The notes under the pieces are model-generated. The model made no database searches. It saw only the letters and a list, made by a program, of their open reading frames with translations, and had not been told where the DNA came from. Below are positions 45,826 to 57,708 of a DNA stretch of 64,000 nucleotides, one piece after another. The stretch covers positions 1 through 64,000 of the forward strand of contig JAQJVL010002534.1 in NCBI GenBank assembly GCA_035578905.1, read 5' to 3'. Within the stretch, counting starts at the first letter, position 1. Each line of letters starts with the position of its first letter. The position numbers and the translations under genes are program-made. This DNA comes from Stictocephala bisonia. Taxonomy: Eukaryota > Arthropoda > Insecta > Hemiptera > Membracidae.

Positions 45826-47403
45826 TGGAAAAGTTTTATTTTGGTAGACATTTTTAACGTATGTATTGTAACCTTTTATGTAGAAAGAATAAAAATAAAC
45901 GGTCTATATATCCATTAGTAATTTAACCTAGTAAAAAATTTGAGCTATTAAACTGCAAATTACAAAGTGAATTTATGAAATTTTAATGAAGCAGCTTTCA
46001 CCAACACCATCATGGTCATAACTTGACAGTTTATACAATATTCTGAAAAAATATGACTTTAAAATATGCAATATTTACTGCAAATATAACAATAGTATTT
46101 TAGAGATTTGTAGAGTACAAACACCGAGTTCACATTGATTGTTGATTTTATAATACGTAAAGTGTATAAATGTAAAATCGTAAAAGCTATTAGCAGTGGG
46201 AGGGGGAAGGGTTGAAACCATTGTTTGGCCAAATTTTACTTGAAAAGATCAGTATTGTGGGATTTAAAATATACACTTTTAGACCAAAGGTGTATTTTAA
46301 TAATATTTACATAATGAAAACTATACAAACTTAACAAAAAAGACATACTGACATCAAATTCCTTCTAAATTAATTACAAAAATATAACATAAGAGGCTTA
46401 GTCGTTATAATATTCACATTTTAAGCCCTTAAACAGTTTTACAAAGCAGGTGAGTTGGAAACGTTCGTTCCTATTGAAACTTGACACAATGCGATGAATG
46501 TGGCTACAAGGGGTTGAAGTTACTGTGTGAATGAAGAGTTAGTCATCAAAGAGTATAATATCCTGTGGTGTGAATACACCCGGTAACATATTTAACCAAA
46601 CCACATCACTTTATGTGTTCAAAGTGCTGGACTATAACTAAGCTGTCTCTAAAGGTGGTCAAACGTTTTTTATAGAATACATGAAAGTAACTAATGAGAT
46701 ACGATTATCATAACCCAAACTGTGAAATAGTGACATATGTACAGTAAATTTATTTTATTAATGTAAATAATCATAGTTTTCTCTCTAATTAATATTTAAT
46801 ATATTTTGTGCGTGCTTTGGGTGGTAGCAATTGTTTAGAAAACACATTTTTAACCCACAACCTTTAATTCCTAACAATAGAACAGGTTATATACGTAGTT
46901 GTTGAATGTCATTGCCATTAGCATTATTATTTTCTTAGATATTAGGCTTAAGTGATCGGAATTACGAGAAAAATCACGTCAAGGTGCTATCTACACATGA
47001 GATAACAAGACGTTTTGACCATATTAAGTTTCAGCGGTACCACTGAGGTTGCTATGTCACGGACTGGGCGAAACGTATGGTTGTTTTGTAAGTAGGGTAC
47101 ATAGCACATTGACGTGGTTGTCACAGGACACTTTTGATTGTAGCATTAACATTGGTTTTAATTCTTAATCTGTATGAACTAGATACTACACTATACAACA
47201 CTGTAGGATACAATAAGGTACTTTAGATTACTAACAAAATTATTGGTATACTTGCGTAAATGATTGCTGTTTGATCTGCAGTGTTCCAAGATAGCAAGAA
47301 TTGTAAAAATAATCATGTATCATAAACTTAAAATGGAAGCCATAGTAACAGTTTAATGTAATAGATTTATATAACTCTTGTTCCAAACGTAGCTTTTACT
47401 TAT
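45826..47403. other. AT-rich non-coding
   Basis: 47030-47090 shares a CACTGAGGTTGC/CGAAACGT block with the repeat at 26285. No gene is supported. Confidence 0.4.
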
Positions 47404-47600
47404 TAGATATAATTAAATTGACCTTCTTGTTTACTTTAAAGATGTTTGCTCCTTTTCCGCCACTCAGCTGATTGAAACTGTGATCTCACGGAGAGTCCTT
47501 CCCTTCCAGCAACTATCGATTACTTCGGGAACACCTAAGAGGGTAGTCAAATTACCTTTCATTTGCAGACTTATTCGGAAAATCACATTAAACTTTTTAT
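47404..47600 (+). other. Open segment with acceptor-like site, unrecognised
   Basis: A frame is open for about 65 codons without a convincing ATG. Inside it, TTTGCTCCTTTTCCGCCACTCAG is a good acceptor-like sequence. It is followed by codons reading LIETVISRRVLPFQQLSITS and a weak donor near 47540 (AAGAGG/GTAGTC). The minus strand is also partly open here. It may be an exon, but the donor is poor. Confidence 0.2.
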
Positions 47601-47839
47601 AAATTATCTTATGAAAATATTTTTAGAAGGAGATGATTTATAAAAAGTGTAAGAAAAAAATAACTAGGGAAACATACAGCTTAAAATAATTTAGAACTGT
47701 ATATTGAGGCAAATATACAACATTACAAAAATAAAATATGTTTAAATGAAAAATGAGTATATTTTATTTTAAGATTCATTAACATATTAGCACTTGAATA
47801 AAAGACAAGTAAAAAAAAGAGAACGGTTGATTTGTGTTT

Positions 47840-49360
47840 TACCGTTGGCGTAATGGAAATTGAAAACGCAAGTAGTTTTTCGTATTAGGATTAATAATAA
47901 TTGAGAAAGTTAGTAGTATTTTATCATTACTGTAATAGATATAGATAACGAAAGAAGCTTTTTATCATTAGTGTAATATAGATTAAAATTGCAAATGTCA
48001 TCTTAACAATTGAAATGGAGAACGTAAGAGGCATTAACTGTCCTGCACTGCTCATGGACAATGAGAACGTAAGAGGCTGTTAATCATTGCTGTCATAGAG
48101 ATCGAGGATATAAGAGTCTGTTAACTATAGCTGCAATAAAGTTTGAAAATGTAAGAGGCTTTTAATCATTCCTGTCCTAATGACTGTGAACGTAATGTCA
48201 TAGAGATTGAGAATTCAAGTGGCTGTTAATTATTGCTGCAATAGAGATTGAAAATGTAAGCTACCGTTAATAATTTCTGTCATAGAGATTGAGAATTTAA
48301 GAGGCTGTTAATCATTCCTATCATATTGACTGTGAATGTACTGTCATAGAGATTGAGAATTCAAGCGGCTGTTAATTATTGCTGCAATAGAGATTGAAAA
48401 TGTAAGCTACCGTTAATAATTTATGTCATAGAGATTGAGAATTTAAGAGGCTAGTAATCATTCCTGTCATATTGACTGTGTACGTAATGTCATAGAGATT
48501 GAGAATTTAAGAGGCTGTTAATCATTCCTGTCATATTGACTGTGAATTTAATGTCATAGAGATTGAAAATTCAAGAGGCTGTTAATTATTGCTGCAATAG
48601 AGATTGAAAATGTAAGCTACCGTTAATAATTTCTGTCATAGAGATTGAGAATTTAAGAGGCTGTTAATCATTCCTGTCATATTGACTGTGAATGTACTGT
48701 CATAGAGATTGAGAATTCAAGAGGCTGTTAATTATTGCTGCAATAGAGATTGAAAATGTAAGATACTGTTAATCATTTCTGTCATAGAGATTGAGAATTT
48801 AAGAGGCCGTTAATCATTCCTGTGATATTTACTGTGAACGTACTGTCATAGAGATTAGGAATTCAAGAGGTTGTTATTTATCGCTGTAATAGAGATTAAG
48901 AATATAAGAGCATTTTTATCAACGATGTAATAAAAAGTAAGAATGTAAGATGTTTTTTATAATCGCTGTAATAGATATTGAGACTATACGCTATTGGTAA
49001 CAGTTGAAATAGAATGTAAGAGGATATTTATCATCAATGTTATAAGGACTGAAAACGGTAGATGCGTTTTATTATCAAAAGAATATAAATTTATCTAGTT
49101 TGATGCTTTTTACCATCGGTATAATAGATATTTAAATCACAGGTTGTCTTTTATCATTATTTTAGAAGATATAGAGAGCGTAAGAGGGATATATCATTAG
49201 TGTAATAGAGATTGATTTTAAAGTGGTCCTTTATTAACCTTAGTGGTAGAGATTGAGACTGTAAGAAGCTGTTAATAATCAGTGTATTAGAGAGTGTGAA
49301 CGTATGAGGCTTTTCATCCTCATTGTAATAGATGACAATGTAAAAGGCTTTTAACAACGG
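47840..49360. repeat. Satellite of 40-48 bp monomers with a 146-bp higher-order unit
   Basis: Monomers share ATAGAGATTGA, AATGTAAG or AATTTAAGAGGC, TGTTAATCATT and CTGTCAT. In the centre, GTCATAGAGATTGAGAATTC-type landmarks start at 48197, 48343, 48489, 48553, 48699 and 48845. Four of the five steps are exactly 146 bases and one is 64. The flanks (47840-48195 and 48990-49360) are increasingly diverged monomers, a typical satellite age gradient. Confidence 0.92.
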
Positions 49361-51008
49361 TGATATACATATTTATATAAAAATACAATTAAAACGAATC
49401 TTCGAGTTGTTTACGAAATGGGTCCATATGATATGACCAATATAAGTATGTATTAATACACCTAGATGTTACCAAACATAAACTTAGAGTTGTTTCCTAT
49501 GCACAGTTTCATTTAATGATATAATTAATACCTTTTTTGTAAATTGACTACCACTACATTTTCCATTACCCCCCTACTACTACTACTTGTTTTAACCCAA
49601 TTACGTTTAGGTTAGATCTGGTTAGATTAGGTTAGGTTAGGTTAGGTGGCTACTAAAGTTAATCAAACATTGCAAAATCCAATGATTGACTTACCACCGG
49701 ATGCAATCTCCGTGTGTAAGTTCTTGGAAAGCGATAAGATAATGCCAGCGATATCGGATTCCTAGCTGATAAGGAATACCACAGTGGACAACAAATGAAT
49801 GGGGAACAGTTTTTATAGCAATAGAATATTTATTAAGTGGTGGTGAAGTGATGGAAAAAAAAAATAGTGATTGTAAATTAACGGAAAATATCCTGTGATA
49901 TTAATGATTGAAGAATAATTGTAATTCACTGATGACGATAGAAATTTAAAAAAATTTAGTGATAAAAAATATTGTGATATAGTATTTGCTAGTAAATACT
50001 TACACGAGTAACCCTGCTTATTATTTCTATGTAAACTATGTATGTCATTGGCTACATTGAAATAAAATCTAAATGTATATTGCTGTGTCTTGAACTATGT
50101 ATTTTCAGTATACGTTAGTCCATTTAACGTTTTTCATTATTTTTGTAATCTATGCAGCATATTACGTAACTTCATCATTGTTATGATTACGCAACACACG
50201 GTTAGTATTGTTTTGTTGCATTCTTATAATTTTCAGAAGTTCGTAATTTAATTTCAAAAAGTATTTTTGGTGAGATCTAAAACACTTTTGACACTTATTT
50301 TACATTTTGCCTTACCGATAAACAGTTAGTTGTTAAATGCATACAACGTGTGGGCTGTCATTGGTTGAACTTCCATTATCTCCATAAGTTTGTAAGCACT
50401 GCCAGAGGCGGTGGTGGTTTGTTGGTTAAATGGGACTTATGTATCTTGTTCTAACAAGATCATTTTGAACTGCCATAGTTATATTTATCTTCTCCTGGAA
50501 CTTCGTTTATATTTTCTTCATAAAACTCTGTGTTATTTTTGTAAATAAGACTCAGTAAAAATATTTTCAAGGGCTTGAATTATCTTAAAAATCGTTTTCG
50601 CTACAAAGGCGTATTAATATTCACGAATGCTTCATTTGTAATCTTTAGAAATTAAAATAAATTATTACTGAACAGTGATAAATATTGGGACTATTTTATT
50701 TATACAATACTGATATAACTTTTGTTGTTAAAATAAAAGTAGTTTTAGTCCTTAACATGCTATAACACATGTTTGTCACCACCTAATATATGTTTTAAAG
50801 TTAATTTCTTAAATTTTATATTTATTGTTATTAGTTCCTCATATATAAAAACATTCAATTTGAACATCAGTGCATAAAACTTAAAGAGTTTATTGCGAAC
50901 ATTTAAAATATTTTATTTTGAAAATAAATGTTCTTCAAAATTGATTATTTTTAAATGATATAATAATAATAATGATATAATTATTTTTAAATGATATATA
51001 TTTTACGA
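49361..51008. other. Non-coding, with a short TTAGG run
   Basis: 49622-49650 contains GGTTAGATTAGGTTAGG and further GGTTA units, resembling the insect telomere repeat. Nothing else is recognised. Confidence 0.5.
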
Positions 51009-51199
51009 ACTCCTCGTCCACGTCGTGGGGGGTGGAAACGGCACTAAAGTAGGGGATTGCTTATCAGGGCGAATACCAGTGGGGACTTGTCCCTGGTACC
51101 TCCAAGGTTGCTGGTCCGGTCTGATGAGAACCCTGAAACAGTGACGGCTAACGGAGCTCTGGTGAAACAGCTGCGTCAGGCCTAGCAAGCCGGTAGTGA

Positions 51200-54100
51200 A
51201 GAGAAATTGCTTTCAAAAACAAAGCCAAGCCTCGGAAGGACGGATCAAACGGTAAAGACTGGAAACGAAACAAATTGAGATTCGGTACGCTGAATATACT
51301 GACGCTGACGGGTAAGGTGGAGGAATTGGTGGATGTGATGAGAAGGAGGAGAGTGGACCTGATGGGACTGAGCGAAACAAAATGGAGGGGAAGTGGGGAG
51401 AAAGACTTGAGAGACGGAGCGAGATTATTCTGGAGTGGATGCGAGAATAGAATGATTAACGGTGTAGCGGTGGTGGTTAGCAGGAGGTTGAGGGATATGG
51501 TTGAGAAAGTGGAGAGAATATCAGACAGACTCATTTTACTGACATTAAAGATTGAAGAGCAGCAATTAAAAGTTGCACAAGTATATGCACCACAGACAGG
51601 GAATACACAAGAAGAAAAGAGTGAGTTTGAGGAACAACTGCAGGACAACTTGATAGGGGTAAACATAGTCATGGGAGACTTAAACGCACAGGTGGGCAGC
51701 GATAGGATGGGCTATGAAGATGTGTTGGGTAGTTTTGGGTATGGAAACAGGAATGAAGAAGGACGTAGACTCCTGGACTTGTGCCAGAGAAATGGTTTGG
51801 CAATAGGAAACAGTAGGTTTAAGAAGAGGACGAGTCATGTTATTACAAGGTACAGTTGGGATTTGACGACTGGAAGCGTCATTGATTATGTCCTTGTAGA
51901 CAGGAGTTGGGGAGAAAGGTTGATGGACATTAAAGTTATTCCAAGTGTAGCCTTGGATGGGGATCATAGGCTGTTGGTGGGAGTTTTCCGAGTTGCAATT
52001 AAGGAAATGAGAGTTCAAAAAACTATTAAACGGATAAAAGTGTGGGAATTACAGGATAGAGAGAAGTTGGAACAATATAAGTCGGCAGTTGCGAAGAAAA
52101 TACCCGAGACGGAAGGGGGGGAAATAGATACAGAATGGGAACTTTTTAGGAACACTTTAGTTGATACGGCAGGAGAGATATGTGGGAAGACGGCAGAGAG
52201 GCGGAAGGAGAGAGAGACATCATGGTGGAATGAGTCAACTAAAAAAGCGGTGAGAGAGAAAAATAAAGCCTGGAGAGTGTGGTGTGAAACTAGAAATGAT
52301 GAAGACAAGGAAAGATATCGCACGAAAAAAAGGGAGTGTAGGAGAATTGTCCAAGAAGAGAGGGATAAGGCATGGAATGTATTTACAGAAAAGTTGGAAG
52401 AAGATGTAAGTGGAAATAAGAAGATGCTATACAAAATGATGAGGAACAAGAAAAGGAATACAGAGGGTGTGAGAAAAATGGAAACAGAAAATGGAGATGT
52501 AGTTGAGGATGAAAATGGCCTAAAGGAATTGTGGAGAAATCATTTCGATTCAATGTTGAATATGGGAACAGGACAGGGAGATGGAGAAGTAACAAACAAA
52601 GAAGAACTGAGCAAAATGGAGAGGGTAACATGGAAGGAGTTAGAGGAAGCTGTTAAGAGTATGAAGAAAGGAAAGTCACCAGGTCCAGATGGAGTAACAG
52701 TGGAGATGATTACATGTCTGGGCCCAGTCGGGATGCAATGGTTGATGAGACTTCTTACAAGTGCATGGAATATCAATAACACAAGTGAAGTTGAAGAGGT
52801 TCAATTGGCGATGAGTGGGAATTTGGGTGTCTTTCAATATATGTATGTTTGAAAGGGTGAATTGTTAGAATGGATGGCAAATTATTAAAAAATATGACTT
52901 TTGCAATACAATGTTTATAATTGTCCTAATGCAATAAAAGTTTTATTATTATTATTATTATAATAGTAAAAAGGTACCGGATGACTGGGGAAAGAGCGAT
53001 ATCATTGCGTTACATAAGAAAGGGAGTAAGAAAATATGCAATAATTATAGAGGTATATCCTTATTGAGCCATACAATGAAGATTTTTGAAAGGATAATTC
53101 TCAATAGGATAAAGGTTGGGATAGAAGAAGCTCTTAGTGAGGAGCAGCATGGCTTCAGACCGGGAAGGAGCACAGTTGATCTCGTCTTCGCCACTAGACA
53201 ACTCATGGAGAAGCATTGAGAGTTCAATAAAAGACTGGTACTGGTTTTTATTGATATAAAGAAAGCTTATGACAGTGTTAAAAGAACAATGGTGTGGGAG
53301 AGCTTGAGAGAGATTGGGATAGGAAATACATATATTGAGTGGATAAAGGAGCTGTATAGGGTGAATAAGAGCAGAGTGAGAACAATAGTGGGCGAGACGG
53401 AATGGTTTGATGTAAGGAGAGGTTTGAAACAGGGTAGTGTGTTATCGCCGGCACTGTTTAACGTTGTGATGGAAATAATTTTGAGGAAGGTGAAATTATT
53501 GGTTAAAAGTGACGTCAATGTTATGATATTTGCAGATGACATTGTAATTTGGGGGGAAGATGAGGAGGAAATACAACGACAGTTGAATTGCTGGAACGAT
53601 CAGATGAAGAGGAGGGGGTTATATATAAGCACTGAGAAAAGCGAAGTAATGGTGGTGGGGAGAGATGCTAATCTAAGACAAAACATAACCGTTGAAGGGA
53701 AACCATTGCAATTGGTTAACCACTTCACTTACTTGGGGACAGTAATGACGAGTGACGGCAGGCTTGATAGAGAGATTACTGCTAGATTGGAGAAGGGGGC
53801 ACGTTTTTACCGAAGTGTTAAACACCTGTTGTGGGATAGGAAAGTGCCAAGGACTGCTAAAACCGTCATGTACAAAACGTATTATAGGCCCGCTCTCACG
53901 TATGCAGCAGAGACGTGGAAAATGACAGAGAAAGAGTGGAGTAGAATACAGGCGGGCGAGATGGCTTTCCTGAGGGCAATTAAAGGAAGAAGTAGGCGTG
54001 ACAGAATCCGGAATGAGGAGATAAGGGAAGGTTTGGTCAATGAAAGCTTAAGGGTGAGAATAGAAAGATCTAGGATCAAATGGCTTGGACACGTGAAAAG

Positions 54101-54308
54101 GATGGATGCGTCTAGAGTGCCAAGGAGAATGGAAGAATTGGCCATTGTTGGGAGAAGACCAAGAGGACGACCTAGAGTGAGATGGAAAGATGATGTGATT
54201 GGGGACATAGGAAGGAGAGGAGCACAATGGAACACGATTTGCGAGGAGAAGCTGTGGGAAGACAGAAGTAGATGGCGGAGGCTGGCTGATACCCCGACCC
54301 AGGACTAA
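51200..54308 (+). pseudogene. RTE-like endonuclease/reverse transcriptase, interrupted
   Basis: The protein should nick target DNA and copy the element RNA into it. The frame is open from 51200 without an early ATG. The APE-type endonuclease shows LRFGTLN (about 51278), SETKW (about 51371), VYAPQTG, GDLNAQVG (about 51674) and DGDHRL (about 51959). A foreign LINE tail interrupts the frame after TSAWNIN (about 52780). Coding resumes near 52962 in another frame with KKVPDDWGKSDI, continuing through FRPGRST, FIDIKKAYDSV, GLKQGSVLSPALFN and FADD (53529-53540) to the stop at 54308. A TGA at 53217-53219 lies where CGA is likely ancestral (CpG loss). Catalytic residues remain, but the product is broken. 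Confidence 0.9.
52780..52961 (+). mobile_element. Nested LINE 3' fragment inside the RTE-like ORF
   Basis: About 180 bases interrupt the coding sequence. The insert ends with GCAATAAAAG and a run of TTA units (52941-52961), like the tail of a 5'-truncated LINE. The host frame resumes immediately afterwards. A target duplication could not be fixed. Confidence 0.65.
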
Positions 54309-54357
54309 TCTGGAATGGGAACGGATATGGATGGATGGATGGATATATATTTTACGA

Positions 54358-57227
54358 GTGAAGAGGATATCTGTAACTAATACCATTGACGCAACTTTTT
54401 TTATACGTACTGGACAGAATTTATAATTCGTTTGCACGAAAAGTACGAATGTCCAAGATTATATACTAAGACAGATTATATACAAAAAACACAATACATA
54501 TTACACACTATAACTTTTGAAGAATTACTTTTCATACAGTTTTTGTATAGTTATTTTGTGAGAATATTGAATATCGATGTTAGTAAAATACAGTTATACA
54601 AATATAAAACTGTAATACGAGCTTATACGAATTTTCAAAGAGGTGGTGAAAGTTTCTTGGGTGTTGAACTGGCAACATTTCAACTCGGCTTTCTTCTCTT
54701 GACAAAACTTGTTTATTATTTCTCATCGAAAGCTTCTATAGCTTCTCAAAAACCACAAAAACTCAAAATTTACTTTTTCCTATTGATATATAAGTGGGCC
54801 TATATAATATGTAAGGTCATAGTATGAAAAACGCCTACCACCAAACTAACCAGGATATATTTTTGCAATTTGTTTGTGTCTCCATATTTATATGTTTACA
54901 AACAGAATAATATAAGCTTCCAGGAAAGGAATAAAAATTAACAAAAAATAGTTTGATTTAAAATATATTTGTTAAATTAACACAGAATCACACTTTTACA
55001 ACAGTTACGTAGGTTTTTAAAAAGAAGCCACATGAAAAGTTAGAATTGATAAAACTAGAAAAGGAATTATTTTGGTTAGATCAATGGTAGCACATCTGTT
55101 TCTTAAGAAAGGTAATGAACACACTTCTAAGGTTTTATATCATTACCAATAGTAACTAAACCATTATTATTTGAACTCATGGTGTTAGCCATATCAATAT
55201 GTAGCCCCTGTTGAAAATTAGACTAACCTATTAAAAGTTGAAATGTAATGTCATTTTTTTATTTCTTCACGACTTGTTTCGGTATTATAATACCATCTCC
55301 AGGTGAAATAGACCAAACATCTTCTAATGTAAGGAAATTGACAATAAAAATGAAAGTAATACAAATAATACATAACATGAAAAAGAATAAAATATAATTT
55401 TTCTATGCCAAAAATATTTAGAATATGACTAAGGTAACAGGGGTTGAAAGGTAGATCAATGAAGCTGCACTTTGAATTACCATCAATGATTGAATTAAAA
55501 ATACAATAAGACCTAAATTTTAGTTTCTCATTAAAAACAGTATCATTATCATACATTTTCAAACTTTTTATATTTAAAAATGTTCAAGCTTCAATCGTGT
55601 ATAATTTTTTGACATATATGAAGAATTTAAATATCGTATTTCATTTCCCCTTTAATATGGTTATGGTCAATATTGGTGGAAAGTGGATCCTCTTATAGTT
55701 AGTTTGAACTGTGGTGGTGTTTTATTTTTAAATCCTATATTGAAATCACGACCTACTTTTCCAAAATTTCATCTTCTATCAGATTAGTATAACTATTTAA
55801 AATATTAACATTTGTTTTTTATAATTGTTTTCAATATGGTTTATTTTATGTTTAAACAAAAATCATATTGATTAGAACAAGTAAAAATGCTTCAATAGTA
55901 ATTGAAATGGAAGAGGTTGAATAGACCTTATTAGAATTCATGTGAGTTCAGCTCTGATTTCATTTGAAACCCTCTTAATTGCCGGGAATGTCAGCAGACT
56001 GTGATTTATCACACTAAATACGTGAGGGAATTCACATTAGTGCTTTTGATTCGTTGACCCAGTAAACTAATTATTTACGTATTCATAGTTCGGAATATAC
56101 TAATACATTTATACAGTTTTATAAGAATAACCTTGGAACATAATGTTTTGAATGAGGCTTTCCAACAACAAATAATATATGTAGATACAGTTTACATTAG
56201 AAATATTATTCCATTATAATATTAACTAAGTAAATATATAACTGTTTGTTAACAATACAATTTTATAACAAAGCTGGCTATAAAGTACATCGAAGCTTAA
56301 ACGTTAAAATAATATACTTGAATATTCTCAACACTAAATACATAAATTGATTACTGTTTCATACATGTAAAACTTAAATCATAAAATAATGATAGTAAAA
56401 CTAATAGTAACATTTATTAAAAATCATAATAACTATACCATACATACAAACATAATATTATGTCAGCAACAAATAACAAAATGCAGTCTTCAACAACAAC
56501 AATAATAACATTAAACAGTGTAATAAATGTTGTATAATATAAAGTAATTAATTACTAGTGTGATCAGGGAGATTGTTATAAAATAAATGTAATGAATCAT
56601 AAAATCAATTCAACTCATCATAATTTTTTAATAAAATATACTTATGTTATAAATAGAAAAAGTATCCCGAATCGGTTCTTGAGAAAGTAAAAGAAAAAAA
56701 GTATTGCGAGATATGTACTGGGAAAAGAAGAACAGATAGATAAGAAAACATCCAAATTATTAAATTTAATACTAACTTATTTCTTTTATGATTAGTTGAA
56801 TATATTTTAAAATCCTATTCTTTGCATATTTTTACGTGTCTTTGTTTACAACAATGCTTATCTTCTGTAAAATGGTCATGTCCACTGTAAAAACAGATAT
56901 TTACTGTTTTTTATATGCAAAATGATTTACATTTTGTTTACTAACATAAACGTAATATTTGTTGAATATTTTTGATAACTATACTTTAATATATATTTCA
57001 GAATAATGTTCACTATTGTTGCACAGGAATTATTATACTAGAGGCAAAATAAAACATTAAATTATCTTATATATTTGTCTTAAAATTGTCTAAACAAATT
57101 TATTCTGAGTGAAACTCACGTTTACTTTTTTAAAAAATAAGACCAATCAAGCTACAACATTTCAGCCTTGAAGTTGAGTTGCTTTTCACACTTTCTAACA
57201 GGTTTGCCAAAAAGAAGTTTGTTTAGT
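54358..57227. other. AT-rich non-coding with a hammerhead-like motif
   Basis: The only recognised item is the motif at 55277-55302 (separate entry). Small open frames at 54432-54827 and 55251-55562 are AT-driven. Confidence 0.4.
55277..55302 (-). ncRNA. Second hammerhead-like core motif
   Basis: The minus strand reads CTGGAGA (55302-55296), one T, a perfect self-complementary stem GGTATTATAATACC (55294-55281) and GAAA (55280-55277). The layout matches the motif at 35527, including the extra T, but two core bases differ from CTGATGA. It probably marks a degenerate member of one repeat family. Confidence 0.3.
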
Positions 57228-57312
57228 TGTAGTCAATACCACTGTACGTTTATGGGTGGGCGGGTGCGTCAATACCACTGTACATGCATGGGTGGGTGGG
57301 TGGGTGTATTAA
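57228..57312. repeat. GGGTGGG minisatellite, array 5, with four-tract G run
   Basis: Two units (CACTGTACGTTTATGGGTGG and CACTGTACATGCATGGG). The second contains four GGG tracts separated by single T's at 57290-57304. Confidence 0.85.
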
Positions 57313-57537
57313 TTATTGACAGCCACCTTGTTCGTTCGTGAATGTTTTGAATGCTTTTATGCGTTGTAATTAATGTATGGTTCAATACTAACAGTGTGTT
57401 TTTCAGTACTTTAATATATTTTAATTATTGTCTTATTTAAACTACGGTAGCATGGATTTTTTCCCATATATTTTCCAACTAAAAATAATAATGTCTGATT
57501 CTTGTTGTCGTTGTTTTGTCGTTGTTTTAAGTCTTTG

Positions 57538-57708
57538 ATGGCTGAGGTAGAGGCCCTATCGGCTGATAATGTGTCGATGAGCAGACGTATAGTGGAGTTG
57601 GAGACATGGATTGATGATTCCGAGCAGTATTCCCGACGCAACACTGTGGAGATCCACTTTGTTCCCATGGGGAAGGATGAGAACGTTGTCTCCGTCGTCA
57701 AAAAAATG
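57538..57708 (+). pseudogene. LINE ORF1 fragment
   Basis: The translation runs from MAEVEALSADN through a coiled-coil end and EQYSRRNTVEIHFVP to ENVVSVVKK. It aligns by eye to residues about 140-185 of the ORF1 at 21455 (MEQYSRRTNIEISGIP then ENVLSLLKDVG). Both flanks lack the rest of the protein. A GC-richer stretch at 58000-58080 might be 3' sequence of the same deleted copy. Confidence 0.65.

Larger units (their letters stand above)
51009..54341 (+). mobile_element. Full-length RTE-like non-LTR retrotransposon
   Basis: A perfect 16-bp target duplication GATATATATTTTACGA flanks the element (50993-51008 and 54342-54357). The 5' leader (51009-51199) is GC-rich. One long ORF encodes endonuclease and reverse transcriptase. 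The 3' end is a TGGATGGATGGA simple repeat. This single-ORF layout with a short-motif tail fits the RTE/BovB group. A fragment of another LINE is nested in it (about 52780-52961), and there is one internal stop. Confidence 0.92.

Noticed and set aside
51148..54437. Several long minus-strand frames across the RTE-like element
   Set aside because: Shadow frames opposite the real EN/RT coding strand; serine/leucine/proline-rich with no motifs.
54432..54827. 131-codon plus-strand frame
   Set aside because: Starts just past the RTE insertion in AT-rich DNA; composition rich in I, Y, K and F with no motif. Treated as chance.
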